Counted from the first letter of the stretch, positions 53,365 to 62,906 are shown. The stretch: 64,000 nucleotides of DNA from Bacillus sp. FJAT-18017 (GCF_001278805.1 NZ_CP012602.1:4065501-4129500), one strand, 5' to 3'. Notes: a model not told the origin generated them from the sequence alone. Numbers and translations are program-made.

Positions 53365-54111
53365 TTAATCCCACCAGAAGTACCAAACAGAAGAATTGAT
53401 AAGTGTGCCTGCCAAAGACATGACGGATCCTGTCCCCTGCCAGACGATGTCACTGCAAAATCCAAATTGTTCCCATGCGAGTCTTTCTGCTTCTTCCTGG
53501 GTTCTAGGAGGGTTTTCAACATAGAATTCCCAGACATCCGAGGTGACCAATGCTGGTATGGCCCGATATTTTTCGTACCAGTATTGGAATACTGCGACTT
53601 GCTGTTCTGGCATTGGACACTCATTGAACCCGCCCATTGGTACCCATGCAGCGACTTCCCAAGGTTTATTGGTTGGAATTTTTGCCAGAATAATTTCCTT
53701 TCCATCGGCCTCCTCGACAGATAAGAAACTATCCACCTGATCCTCTATCGAAAACTCTCCCGCTATATCTTCTTCCTCGTCATCTTCCAAGGGCATAACC
53801 TCTTCAAGGAGCTCCTTTAACAATTTCCCTGCATCGATTTCTTTCGCTTTTTTAATGATGGATTCGCGGCTATCTTTTGGATATTCCAAATCCTCTTCAG
53901 AATCTAGTATTTCCACCATCATTTCTGAAGGAATAATGATAAGCGGTGTATATCCTTCTTTTTTGCCATCTTGAAGAGCTTCTTGATACTTTCTCATTAT
54001 GCTATTACTATCTTTTTCTGTAAGAACTGTACATTCGCAATCCAATTTTGCAATTATTTCCTCGGCATAGCTCTTCTTTCCACTTTTTTTGAAAAAATCA
54101 AATATACTCAC
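53365..54111 (-). CDS. DUF4253 protein
   Basis: A 248-residue cytosolic protein. The C-terminal DUF4253 domain reads GGFNECPMPEQQVAVFQYWYEKY, ALVTSDVWEFYV and ends WYFWWD. An acidic linker (MPLEDDEEEDIAGE) separates it from the N-terminal half. I prefer the GTG at 54111, 8 bases after GGAGGAGA; the ATG at 54120 is too close to that site. Function unknown; related domains occur among immunity-type proteins. Confidence 0.72.
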   Translation of the reverse strand: MSIFDFFKKSGKKSYAEEIIAKLDCECTVLTEKDSNSIMRKYQEALQDGKKEGYTPLIIIPSEMMVEILDSEEDLEYPKDSRESIIKKAKEIDAGKLLKELLEEVMPLEDDEEEDIAGEFSIEDQVDSFLSVEEADGKEIILAKIPTNKPWEVAAWVPMGGFNECPMPEQQVAVFQYWYEKYRAIPALVTSDVWEFYVENPPRTQEEAERLAWEQFGFCSDIVWQGTGSVMSLAGTLINSSVWYFWWD

Positions 54112-54289
54112 GTCTCTCATCTCCTCCAGGCATTTAGCCGCCGGTTTGTATGTAACTACTTATTCAAGAAAAAACACATATTTCCTTTAGAATCTTTTTT
54201 TCTTTTACGTAAAAAAACAGCGCCTCCCTAATGGAAGGTGTTTTAATTATTTGGAAATTCCTATCACTTTATTTCTCTTATTACTTCTG

Positions 54290-54309
54290 TTAGTATACTA
54301 GTATACTAA
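54290..54309. promoter_or_regulatory. Perfect 20-bp palindrome upstream of the antiporter
   Basis: TTAGTATACT followed by AGTATACTAA, an exact inverted repeat containing two overlapping TAGTATACTA units and a TATACT -10-like box. It looks like the operator of a dimeric repressor (MarR/TetR/GntR type), 120 bp before the antiporter start. Confidence 0.55.
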
Positions 54310-54430
54310 TTATAGAGAAGAACAAATGGAGGAGTCTGGCACCCAGGGATAATTATGCCCATTGGTAACAGGCTCTTTTTGCTTTTCTTATTCTATTGAA
54401 AAATAATAAATTTTTGAAAGGTGGAATACT

Positions 54431-55585
54431 ATGTTCATTCTTCAATTGGCACTCATTATCCTGGCAGCTAAGCTTGCAGGTGCTCTGAGCGTAAGGTTCG
54501 GGCAGCCTTCCGTACTAGGAGAAATCATTGTAGGTGTTTTACTTGGACCATCTGTTTTCGGATTAATTGAAGCAACAGAAACCTTAGCAACATTTAGTAC
54601 CATCGGTGTTATTTTATTAATGTTTATCGCTGGGCTGGAAACGGATCTTGGTGAATTTAAACGTTCCGGCAAGGCATCAGCCTTTGTTGGATTCGGTGGC
54701 ATTATTGTTCCATTATTTTTAGGATACCTTGCAGGGGAAATGATGGGGCTGACAAACTTGCAATCGTGGTTTTTGGGCGTCATGCTTTCTGCAACAAGTG
54801 TGAGTATCTCCGTTCAAGCTCTTAAAGAAATGAACCAATTAAAGACGCCTGAAGGAACGACCATTCTTGGTGCCGCCGTTCTAGATGATGTTGTAGTAAT
54901 GATCATATTGGCATTCCTAATGAGCTTTGCAGGCGGTGGGGATGTATCCTTAACAGCATTGGTCATAAAGAAAGTATTGTTCTTTGTATTTGCTATTTTA
55001 ATTGCCTGGAAAGTGGTTCCTTGGGTCATGAATAAACTTACAAAATTACCTGTAAGTGAAGCGGTCATTTCAGCTGCATTAATTATTTGTTTTGTTTATG
55101 CATTTACAGCCGAAATTACAGGTGTTGCAAACATTATTGGAGCCTATATAGCAGGTATTGCTTTAGGCTTAACCAAATTCAAACAAGAGGTATTTGAAAA
55201 AGTTGAAACAATCAGCTATTCCATTTTTGTTCCGGTATTCTTTGCCTACATTGGTATTTCCGCTCAATTTACTGGCATTCTTGATAATTTAGGTTTGATT
55301 ATTTTACTTAGTATTTTAGCCATTTTAACCAAGTTGGTTGGAGCAGGAGCTGGTGCAAAACTATCTGGGTTCGGTTGGAACAGCTCAATGGGAATTGGCT
55401 CGGCAATGGTTTCCCGTGGTGAAGTTGCATTAATTGTTGCATCTATGGGCTTAGCATCAAATTTAGTAACTCAAGATATGTATGCAACCATCATTGTTGT
55501 TGTCATCGTAACAACGATTGTTACTCCGCCAATGATGAAGTTCTTTTTTAAACCGAATGTGAAAACTGAATTATTAGCAAGCTAA
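54431..55585 (+). CDS. Cation/proton antiporter (CPA2, NapA/KefB-like)
   Basis: A 384-residue membrane protein with about twelve helices. It carries the LLMFIAGLETDLGEFKRSG loop and AAVLDDVVVMIILAF, the paired aspartates typical of CPA2 exchangers. No C-terminal TrkA-N domain is present, so it is closer to GerN/NapA than to KefB. It would exchange Na+ or K+ for H+. AAAGGTGG precedes the ATG. Confidence 0.85.
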   Translation: MFILQLALIILAAKLAGALSVRFGQPSVLGEIIVGVLLGPSVFGLIEATETLATFSTIGVILLMFIAGLETDLGEFKRSGKASAFVGFGGIIVPLFLGYLAGEMMGLTNLQSWFLGVMLSATSVSISVQALKEMNQLKTPEGTTILGAAVLDDVVVMIILAFLMSFAGGGDVSLTALVIKKVLFFVFAILIAWKVVPWVMNKLTKLPVSEAVISAALIICFVYAFTAEITGVANIIGAYIAGIALGLTKFKQEVFEKVETISYSIFVPVFFAYIGISAQFTGILDNLGLIILLSILAILTKLVGAGAGAKLSGFGWNSSMGIGSAMVSRGEVALIVASMGLASNLVTQDMYATIIVVVIVTTIVTPPMMKFFFKPNVKTELLAS

Positions 55586-55687
55586 CCAAAATAGATACTC
55601 CCGATAAACGGTTTCGCATTGAATAACGGTTTGGGATATGAAGTGCCAGTGCTTTTCGCAATGCAATTAGCAATGAAATTAGCACAC

Positions 55688-55725
55688 AAAGAAGCTCAAA
55701 GCCTTGAGCTTCTTTTATTTTTTTT
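55688..55725 (+). terminator. Terminator of the antiporter gene
   Basis: AAGAAGCTCAAAGC and GAGCTTCTT pair and are followed by TTATTTTTTTT. Confidence 0.8.
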
Positions 55726-55788
55726 TGTTGTTGTACATAAGCACTCTTTAGTAAAAGAAGAAAGTTTGTTTATTATTGTTAATCCAAT

Positions 55789-55935
55789 TCATTTCTGATA
55801 AAGAAATACACCGATTGAATAAATTAAAGAAATAAAGGGTAGCGCAACAAAAAAGAAAAACCAAAAGAAATCCCCACTTTTTACATTGATCATAGGATGT
55901 TTAATTTCTTTTTTTATTTTTACACCAATCTCCAT
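55789..55935 (-). CDS. Small single-helix membrane protein
   Basis: A 48-residue protein (MEIGVKIKKEIKHPMINVKS...) with one strong membrane helix (FFWFFFFVALPFISLIYSIGVFL) and AAAAGGAGTGATAG before the ATG. Too short for family assignment, but the ribosome binding site is very good. Confidence 0.6.
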   Translation of the reverse strand: MEIGVKIKKEIKHPMINVKSGDFFWFFFFVALPFISLIYSIGVFLYQK

Positions 55936-56127
55936 AACTATCACTCCTTTTCTAACAGACTTTATCTATTTTTAAAAAATTAGTTTCTCATTTAACCAAA
56001 ACTGAAGTAAAGGATATACTCTTTCTTGAAGAAAAGCAACCCGTTAATCTAATATTTTTAATACGTATATTGACTATTTTTTTACAGATGTTGTTCCACT
56101 AAATGACAGGATTGTTGAATAAGAGCT

Positions 56128-56206
56128 AAAGACGTTTGTTCAAAAAGGAATTCAACAAAAGGTGCCTCAATCCTTCCTGGATCAACGCACCCGTTATTTG
56201 AAGAAG
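56128..56206. repeat. Long cassette repeat outside the main array
   Basis: GTTTGTTCAAAAAGG core, hairpin (GGTGCCTCAATCC / GGATCAACGCACC), second core CACCC GTTATTTGAAGAAG. Confidence 0.78.
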
Positions 56207-56490
56207 TTATATAACGCTGGAAAGCATGCACCACATACAATTTCGTGGACAATACTCTTATTCACTCCATACGTCTTATCATAAATCCATAATTTTGAGA
56301 AAGAAACTACTGCTCTCTTAACCCGTTTGTTCCACTAAACACCTTTTCGAGGAAAAAACCCTATTCTTGTTTCTTCATAAACATGTTTGCGGACCACCCT
56401 ATCACATGCTTGCTATTGGAATACTACAACTCTTTTATATTGGTTCAACTCTATTTTTCATGTACCTGCGAAGAAATAGAACAGCATAGT

Positions 56491-56541
56491 AAAAAGCCTA
56501 TCTTTCAAGAGCTACTGTTGCTCGAAAGATAGGCTTTTTTG
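56491..56541. terminator. Bidirectional terminator
   Basis: AAAAAGCCTATCTTTC and GAAAGATAGGCTTTTTT around a GAGC-rich loop. Confidence 0.85.
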
Positions 56542-56577
56542 TAGGGGTGGGACATGGGACCTGTCCCTGTGACCCAC

Positions 56578-59500
56578 TTATTCCCAAATAGCGTTTACGT
56601 TGTTAGTGAGCATTGCTTTAATTTCGTTGTTAGCATTACTATTATTTAGGTGCCTTGTAAAGTCTTTAAGGTGTTTTTTTGCTTGTTGTATGTGGCCTTT
56701 ATCGTAATGATGCTGTGCTTGGTCTAAACGGTTTGTTAGTTGTTTTGCTAGTGAATGTTCGATTTGTTTAGATGTTTGAAGCTCTGCAATCTGATTAGCT
56801 ACTGTAGCTGTGGTGACGGTAACTGTCACGGTTAGCTTATTTGATGTGTATTCTTTATCTTGATAAGTCACAATTGCTTGAATTTCGGTAGTTCCTGCAT
56901 TTTTACCAGTAATTTTTCCGTTCTCTACCGCAGCAACCTGTGGTGAACTATTTATCCACTCTACATCAACTTCATCTAGATCGACTGAATCCCCATTCGT
57001 AAGAAGTACAGATAGTTTGGATTCCATTTCCTCACCTTGGAGTAGTGTATTTTCTCCGGAGAGCACCACTTCATCTAGGACAACTTCTCTTTCATACGTT
57101 AATTTGAAGTCATCATAATATGCCCCTGACGTTGTAAAGAAGTTAGAAGCCCCTCCAAATAATCTAGCAGAAACAGCATTTTCAGGTGCTGTGACCGTAG
57201 CACGTACCGTTTGCCATTGTTTATGTCCGCCCCTAACGTGAATGATATTGACACCATCGACATCCTTCCCAACCTGCTTACCAGCTGCATCAAAATAACG
57301 GATAAAGAAGCTTGCACTGCCATCCTCTAAATACATTTCAACTGTACCCGTATACTCAACACCAGCTGTAACCGGAATTGGATCTGATACAACAAACACT
57401 GTTTCATTTTGAGCCCTATCCGTAATTTTCAGGGAATTGTTTCCTGTTTTAGCCTTTTCGTTGGTTATCCTGTACGAAACATTTTTTGTAAGACCAAACA
57501 AAGACGACCAACCCGGAATAGAATTGTTTTCTCCTACTGTTCCTTCAAATCCTGCATTTTCAAATGGTACGGGAACCGTTTCATAAATAGGTACAACAGG
57601 TAGTTTCCCTCCATCAATGACAGGAATCATTTTTAAATAATTTTGGTCACCGTCGATAAAATAAATATTTTGGTTGCCTTCATTATCGTATGCCAGTTCA
57701 ATAAACGAGACTTCAGGTCCCGACTCAATCAAGCTAACGTGTTTGAGATTTTCTGATTTAGGGTCTACTACTGCTAATTTTCCACCAATGTCCGTATATA
57801 GTAACCCATCTTCTCCAAACAGGATATGGACAGGTCTCCACATCCCTCTATTTTTGATATTCGGATATAAATTCTTAGATTTTACGATTTCGTACGTATC
57901 AGGGTTCATTGCAAATAAGATCCCATCAACGGCTCCCCATAATAAACCATCTTCATCAAAGGTCAGTCCACTTATCATTGGAGGCGTATCCAATTCCGGG
58001 AAGTCTAATTCAAATTCTGTAATTTTCTTTTGGCCTTCCACATCCCACACAAACATTTTTGCCTTCTTGGCAGTTGGTTCGATATCTAACCCTCCACGGA
58101 TTGTGGTAGACCCGTAAATCTTGCCATCCTTATAAGCAAGGCCAACGATACTTTGGTCTTGGACAATATTTCTATGTGTCTCTCTTTCTCCTGTAATAGG
58201 GTCATAGATTGTCAGCGTTCCACCTAATTTTTGATAGTATGGAATTGTACCGATTAATAATTTTTCATTCTCAAATTTCATGATATATGGACGGTCTTGT
58301 TCATAAACATCATATAAATTGAAAAGTGTCTCAGTTTTTAGTGTATCTGTATTCATCTTTTGAATCGATGCTCCGGAGTATATTCCGAAATACATGTCAG
58401 AGCCATTACCAGCAGCCATACCTTCCGCTTGACCTTGAGAATACGTGGTAATTTCACCTGTTTTCGTGTTGTATCTTGCCCCTTTTGGACCTCCAGGGTA
58501 AGTAGTCATGTAGAGGTTGCCATCAGGACCAAGTCCAAGACTATGTAAAGCTAACGGCAAATTCCCATTCATCGCTAAAGGTAAATCGATTATTTTTTTG
58601 GCATCCAAATCCACTGTCATAATTTCTCCGGACCTTTTTACCGTAACAAGACGTGAATCTGTGGAGTCCTCTCCAAATTCAACAAAAGCACTTCCCCGCC
58701 ATCCTGCTGGATAACGGATACCCGTTTCCCTTGTTTCCAATGTGGTTACATCCACTTCTAAAATATGACGTTCGTTAATTACATATGTTTTGCCATCATT
58801 TACAGCTAATTGCGAATATCCAAAAGCTCCGTAGTCATCCTCTGAACCATCCCCTTTTATACCGCCTATTACTTTATCTGTCCACTCTTGTGTAGTTAGA
58901 TCATAAATTAAAATAGCACTTACCCCACTAAAGCGTACAAATAAGTAGTTTCCAGCAACCTCCATATCATATGCGAATTGCATTTCTTCAAGTGTTTTCC
59001 CAAGGATATCAGGTGCATTTTTCGTGATATTTTCTTTTTCTAAAGTCTCAGTGTTGATTCGGTACACACTTCCTGTAACCCCCAAGCCTGCGTAGAGGTA
59101 ACCGTCGTGGTAGGTTAACGATCGCACATAACTAGCATCACCAATGACATCCACTTTTCCTAGATCAACAAATTTTTGCTGATTGACATCGTATTTGAAT
59201 ATTTTACCTTCTTTTTCCTTGTAGGTACCGATATAGACATTCCCTTGATTATCGGTTGTGCTGCTCCAGAATTGATGGCTTGGATCCGGAATCCCTAAAT
59301 TCTTAACAGATTTTGTTTGTGGTGAATAACTCCAAAGTTCTCCTGCGTTCTTTTCTGCTAATCCAGCAATATATACGGTTCCATCCGGAGCAATAATATG
59401 AGTCCAGACCTGGCTTACTTTTCCTAATTGCTCATTAAAGAGAACCTTATTGTTCTTAACATCAATAACATTAAATAGTCCTCCATTTGCCGTTGTATAG

Positions 59501-59724
59501 ACAACATCTCTCCCATTCTCTTTTCCAAATATGGCATCCGTTACCACTGCCCCTGTAGCAGGAGTACCCAGATTCTGCACTTCTTTAAAACCACGACCTT
59601 TCAACTTTGCAACAACAGTCTCATCATTTTTTGTTTCGGCATTTATACTGAATTGAAAGAAACTAGTGATTAACATGACAATTAAGAAGCTTGAGAGCAA
59701 TTTGCGATAACGTTTTTTCCCCAT
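56578..59724 (-). CDS. Large secreted protein: beta-propeller, CBM-like, Big_2 and FIMAH domains
   Basis: A 1048-residue exported protein. Signal peptide 1-30. Residues about 50-700 form WD/PQQ-like propeller blades (APDGTVYIAGL, NQGNVYIGTY, GPDGNLYMTTYPGG). A carbohydrate-binding-like domain follows (ENAGFEGTVGENNSIPGWSS, to about 870), then a Big_2 Ig-like domain (SGENTLLQGEEMESKLSVLL...) and a helical FIMAH-type C-terminus (AKQLTNRLDQAQHHYDKGHI). Likely a polysaccharide-binding or -degrading surface protein; no catalytic residues are evident. The ATG at 59724 follows AAGGGAG. Confidence 0.78.
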   Translation of the reverse strand: MGKKRYRKLLSSFLIVMLITSFFQFSINAETKNDETVVAKLKGRGFKEVQNLGTPATGAVVTDAIFGKENGRDVVYTTANGGLFNVIDVKNNKVLFNEQLGKVSQVWTHIIAPDGTVYIAGLAEKNAGELWSYSPQTKSVKNLGIPDPSHQFWSSTTDNQGNVYIGTYKEKEGKIFKYDVNQQKFVDLGKVDVIGDASYVRSLTYHDGYLYAGLGVTGSVYRINTETLEKENITKNAPDILGKTLEEMQFAYDMEVAGNYLFVRFSGVSAILIYDLTTQEWTDKVIGGIKGDGSEDDYGAFGYSQLAVNDGKTYVINERHILEVDVTTLETRETGIRYPAGWRGSAFVEFGEDSTDSRLVTVKRSGEIMTVDLDAKKIIDLPLAMNGNLPLALHSLGLGPDGNLYMTTYPGGPKGARYNTKTGEITTYSQGQAEGMAAGNGSDMYFGIYSGASIQKMNTDTLKTETLFNLYDVYEQDRPYIMKFENEKLLIGTIPYYQKLGGTLTIYDPITGERETHRNIVQDQSIVGLAYKDGKIYGSTTIRGGLDIEPTAKKAKMFVWDVEGQKKITEFELDFPELDTPPMISGLTFDEDGLLWGAVDGILFAMNPDTYEIVKSKNLYPNIKNRGMWRPVHILFGEDGLLYTDIGGKLAVVDPKSENLKHVSLIESGPEVSFIELAYDNEGNQNIYFIDGDQNYLKMIPVIDGGKLPVVPIYETVPVPFENAGFEGTVGENNSIPGWSSLFGLTKNVSYRITNEKAKTGNNSLKITDRAQNETVFVVSDPIPVTAGVEYTGTVEMYLEDGSASFFIRYFDAAGKQVGKDVDGVNIIHVRGGHKQWQTVRATVTAPENAVSARLFGGASNFFTTSGAYYDDFKLTYEREVVLDEVVLSGENTLLQGEEMESKLSVLLTNGDSVDLDEVDVEWINSSPQVAAVENGKITGKNAGTTEIQAIVTYQDKEYTSNKLTVTVTVTTATVANQIAELQTSKQIEHSLAKQLTNRLDQAQHHYDKGHIQQAKKHLKDFTRHLNNSNANNEIKAMLTNNVNAIWE

Positions 59725-60029
59725 AATATGTCTCCCTTCGTTTTTTAAAAACAAGGATGATAGCGCTTTCATTTTGTAATACTTTACATACCCCCCTTAA
59801 TAAAATTGTTGGTTTTTCAAAGATGAATATTCCGAATCATGAACTGATTATATAGTTTACCTAATTTAAGTAACAAGTCCATAATAAGTCGATAAGTTGT
59901 CTTTATGGTGTCTTTATGAGGCTAAGGGTGAGGCTGCTTTCGAGTACTGCCCCTCCCGTTCTTTCTACTATGATATCTGGCTGAAACCCTATCATATGGT
60001 GCTGAGTCCCAAGTAAATTACTATAAAGT
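59725..60029. other. Intergenic stretch
   Basis: About 300 bases between the large secreted protein and a lipoprotein pseudogene. AT-rich promoter-like DNA for the secreted protein on the minus strand; I see no gene, repeat core or clear operator. Confidence 0.4.
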
Positions 60030-60467
60030 TCAATTACTACTAAATTTTAATTCAAATTCTTCAATCTTATCATTCCACTCGATTTTAAATGGGACAACCG
60101 TCTGTTTATCAATAGAAGTGGTATAAGTCCTTTCGTTGTCTACATATACAATAGCTTTGTTTGTAGGCAACCCCTCTGGTGTATTCTCAGAACGTTTTAT
60201 TTCTTCTGTACCGTATTTATAACTGTAACTTATTTAACGTACATCTTTTAAATCTTCTAAATCACCTTTGTACTCAATGCTCAAGGTGAAATTTGATTCA
60301 TCTGAGCCTTGTAAAATTTCATTAATTATCTTGGCCTTCCAGTATTCTGCCTCACCAGAAAAGGTTATCCTTTCGGTGTTTCAAACCTTCTTTTCATTGT
60401 TTTGCTGACAACCAAATATACCGACTGAAAAATACATAAAAAACGAAATTAAAATAATTTTTTTCAA
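60030..60467 (-). pseudogene. Lipoprotein pseudogene with two in-frame stops
   Basis: From a TTG at 60467 (GGAGTGATAA upstream) the frame runs 145 codons with a lipobox (IFGCQQ) but contains TGA at 60381-60383 and TAA at 60234-60236. Reading through gives one coherent protein (ITFSGEAEYWKAKIINEIL..., FTLSIEYKGDLEDLK..., VPFKIEWNDKIEEFELKF), a domain known from Bacillus lipoproteins. The TAA shows it is decayed; the TGA is therefore not selenocysteine. Confidence 0.7.
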
Positions 60468-60531
60468 TTATTATCACTCCCCCTATATATTAATATTTCA
60501 TGTTCAATGCAATTATTTCCTTCAGTCCTTC

Positions 60532-60622
60532 TTGAACTAAACTGCCCCGTTTGTTTAATAAGGAATTCAAAAAAAAGGCCGTTAATCCTTCCTGGATCAA
60601 CGCACCCGTTAATGAAATAAGG
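60532..60622. repeat. Long cassette repeat
   Basis: TTGAACTAAACTGCCCC GTTTGTTTAATAAGG core, hairpin (GGCCGTTAATCC / GGATCAACGCACC), second core CACCC GTTAATGAAATAAGG. Confidence 0.82.
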
Positions 60623-60641
60623 TAATTTATTTATTATATTC

Positions 60642-61013
60642 CTACCAGTGTACTTGAAGTTTATTACCATTTGGGTCATAAAAGTGGAAAAAGGCATGAC
60701 CATTATCTTCTTTTATATCCTCGACCTTAACTTGATTATCAATTAAGTGTTGATGAAATTTAGATAATTCTGGACTTGTAAAACCAATGCTAAATTCTTG
60801 TTCATTATCAATTGTAAAATGTGCAAATGTTTCATCTTCGGTAGGAACTAAGATAAGTAAGAAAGGTCCTTCATTTACTTTTAAAATTGCAAGTTCCTCA
60901 GTAATGTTTAATAACTGGAGCCCTAATACATCTCTATACCATTGTGCAGACAGTTCTAAATCTTTTACAGGAATTCTAATATAATGTACTTGTTCAATAA
61001 ATGATTCACTCAT
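60642..61013 (-). CDS. VOC family protein (glyoxalase/bleomycin-resistance fold)
   Basis: A 123-residue protein with the VOC pattern: VHYIRIPVKDLELSAQWYRDVLGLQL at the start and a C-terminal FFHFYDPNGNKLQVHW. Relatives are metal enzymes or bind and sequester drugs such as fosfomycin or bleomycin; target unknown. The ATG at 61013 follows AAGGAGTGAAGG. It sits as a single-gene unit between two long repeats. Confidence 0.8.
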   Translation of the reverse strand: MSESFIEQVHYIRIPVKDLELSAQWYRDVLGLQLLNITEELAILKVNEGPFLLILVPTEDETFAHFTIDNEQEFSIGFTSPELSKFHQHLIDNQVKVEDIKEDNGHAFFHFYDPNGNKLQVHW

Positions 61014-61082
61014 AGCCTTCACTCCTTTATTTAATCTGGTATTTCAAATAGTTCCCTGTCTATATACCTTTTTCCTTCTGAT

Positions 61083-61170
61083 TATTGAATTGACCTGCCC
61101 CGTTTGTTCAATAAGGAATTCAACAAAAAGGCGGTTATTCTTTCCTAGAACAACGTACCTTTAGTTGAAG
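61083..61170. repeat. Long cassette repeat
   Basis: TTGACCTGCCCC GTTTGTTCAATAAGG core, hairpin (GGCGGTTATTC / GAACAACGTACC), second core TACC TTTAGTTGAAG. Confidence 0.78.
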
Positions 61171-61175
61171 AATTG

Positions 61176-61355
61176 TTAATAATTTGTGGCAGATTCAACT
61201 GGCGGTATTAGTTCACCATCATCGAATCTATAATCTAAAAATGAAATTTTAAAAATGAAATTACCAATCATAAAAATAATGAGTAAAGCTATTACAATAG
61301 AAGTCCAAAAAGTACCTTTAATAATTAACCTGAAAATTTTTGACTCAACAATCAT
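61176..61355 (-). CDS. Single-helix membrane protein
   Basis: A 59-residue protein (MIVESKIFRLIIKGTFWTSI...) with one membrane helix (about 13-35) and an acidic tail. The ATG at 61355 follows GGGGAG; a longer start is possible. No family recognised. Confidence 0.5.
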   Translation of the reverse strand: MIVESKIFRLIIKGTFWTSIVIALLIIFMIGNFIFKISFLDYRFDDGELIPPVESATNY

Positions 61356-61421
61356 ATCTCCCCAATGCACATTTTAACCCCCTTTTCAGTTATCTTTTGA
61401 TTTCATCATATATCACTTTTT

Positions 61422-61515
61422 CCTAAACTCACCTACCCCGTTTGCTTAATAAGGAATTCAATAAAAAAGGCGGTTAATCCTTCCTGGATTAACGCACCCG
61501 ATAGTTCAAAAAGGG
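61422..61515. repeat. Long cassette repeat, last copy in window
   Basis: CTCACCTACCCC GTTTGCTTAATAAGG core, hairpin (GGCGGTTAATCC / GGATTAACGCACC), second core CACCC GATAGTTCAAAAAGG. Confidence 0.82.
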
Positions 61516-61553
61516 AAGGGCGACAACTATTACTTTAGCTGTCGCCCTTTTTA
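61515..61553 (-). terminator. Terminator of the sigma-padR-ftsW-like operon
   Basis: AAGGGCGACA and TGTCGCCCTT pair around a 13-base loop; on the minus strand it is followed by CCCTTTTTGAAC. Confidence 0.8.
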
Positions 61554-61574
61554 TCAGCAATTACATGTTCGACT

Positions 61575-62906
61575 TTAACTTTTAATTTCATCTGCAATCG
61601 TGGGTTCTACAAGATCTTTTCTTCGATAAACATTTAAAATGAGTCCTAAAACAGCAGCGTAAAAGAGTATCGCACTACCTCCATAACTAATAAAAGGCAG
61701 AGAAACCCCCATTATAGGCACGACTCCAAAGCTCATCAAGATGTTCCAGGTAGTAGGGACCGCAAACAATGTAGCACCACCTATTACTATCAATCTCCCA
61801 TAGAGGTCCTTTGTTTTAAACGCATTTTTTGAGATTCTTGATATAAATATCAGTAGAATCAAACATAGAACGAATCCGAAAGCCCAACCAAGAGAATAGA
61901 CGAGGAAGGGAAAAGCAAAATCTGTATGTGCTTCTGGTAACAATTTAAAATTCAACTCGTTGGAAAGTCCGTTACCGAACCATCCCGCTTCTGATAGGAC
62001 ATTCCTAACCGCCTTATACATATATCCTGCTCCATTTGAATCGGCAGTAGGGTTTATAAAAGCAGATAATCTAGTTAACAAATAACTTTGACGTGAGGTC
62101 ATGTAGAACATACTAATGAAAATAATACCAGCCAATAGATTTGTTAGGGCCAGATTTACAGCTAATTTCTTATGGATTCGAGCGAAAGCAAACATCCCAA
62201 GTATGCAGAAGAAGTAAATAATACTAACCATAAAGTCTGGCACCATCATGTAGAGCGAGATGGGAATCCAAAATAAAACAAAAAGGAAACCTTGTTTTTC
62301 CCAACTACGAAACTCATTTATTTTGTTAAAAATACCAGCCCAAGCAAGAAAAAAGAAAAATAAGCTCATCATGGTTCCATCGACCGTCAGGCCTGGGAGG
62401 GAAACCCACTTCTTTGCTCCGTTGGCCATAATTCCAAAAAGATGAAGATATATATGGATCAATAGGCCCATCGCATAAAAGTATATCCATCTGTTCTTTA
62501 ATTTTTGGTAATCAATGAAAAGGAATCCAATGATTACTAGAATAGCCAGGGTGTACCAAATAGCCTGTCTCCCCATAAAATAGGTACCTGATAGGGAAAA
62601 TTCAGGAATCCCATCAACTAACGGGAGAAAACTAATACCAGCAAAAAGAACAAATAAAACAATTAGAACCCAATCCATTTTCGGCTTATGTAGGGGATTT
62701 AATCTCTCCCCAATGGTAAATGGATTTCCCATTTCTTGAATCGCCTTTTCATCTGCATCCTCTTGAGACAACCCCCTCTTTTTGTACGATTGGCTCAACT
62801 CCTGGAGATGATTAGTAAGCTCTTTTTTTATCATATTGTGGACTTCCTTGGATTTCACTTTGGACGTTACTTTACTTAAAAATTCTTCAAATTTGGGAGA
62901 ACTCAT
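61575..62906 (-). CDS. FtsW/RodA/SpoVE family protein with N-terminal prefix domain
   Basis: A 443-residue SEDS-family membrane protein. A soluble helical prefix (residues 1-75, ending MGNPFTIGERLNPLHKPK) precedes about ten membrane helices. SEDS signatures are visible near the C-terminus: GVVPIMGVSLPFISYGGSAILFY. Family members polymerise peptidoglycan glycan strands. In this sigma/PadR context it may act under envelope stress. Its start overlaps the stop of the padR-like gene by 4 bases. Confidence 0.82.
   Translation of the reverse strand: MSSPKFEEFLSKVTSKVKSKEVHNMIKKELTNHLQELSQSYKKRGLSQEDADEKAIQEMGNPFTIGERLNPLHKPKMDWVLIVLFVLFAGISFLPLVDGIPEFSLSGTYFMGRQAIWYTLAILVIIGFLFIDYQKLKNRWIYFYAMGLLIHIYLHLFGIMANGAKKWVSLPGLTVDGTMMSLFFFFLAWAGIFNKINEFRSWEKQGFLFVLFWIPISLYMMVPDFMVSIIYFFCILGMFAFARIHKKLAVNLALTNLLAGIIFISMFYMTSRQSYLLTRLSAFINPTADSNGAGYMYKAVRNVLSEAGWFGNGLSNELNFKLLPEAHTDFAFPFLVYSLGWAFGFVLCLILLIFISRISKNAFKTKDLYGRLIVIGGATLFAVPTTWNILMSFGVVPIMGVSLPFISYGGSAILFYAAVLGLILNVYRRKDLVEPTIADEIKS

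Larger units (their letters stand above)
55936..56577. other. Gene-free stretch with cassette repeats
   Basis: No coding frame. It contains one good long repeat (56128-56206), a half core at about 56038 (CAACCCGTTAATCTAA) and another at about 56322 (ACCCGTTTGTTCCACTAAAC), then the terminator at 56491. It looks like a decayed or emptied cassette site between ordinary genes. Confidence 0.5.

Noticed and set aside
60381..60383. TGA in the lipoprotein frame as a second selenocysteine site
   Set aside because: The same frame also contains a TAA, there is no family cysteine at this position, and no SECIS-like hairpin follows.
10861..61515. Could the repeats be a classic integron with attC sites?
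   Set aside because: The arms resemble but do not match the attC R' consensus (GTTRRRY); the recombinase lacks the IntI-specific insertion; recombinase position and orientation differ. I call it integron-like only.
10861..61515. Repeats as MITEs of an insertion sequence
   Set aside because: No terminal inverted repeats with target duplications are seen, orientation is fixed, and genes are carried between copies. Not excluded for single distant copies.
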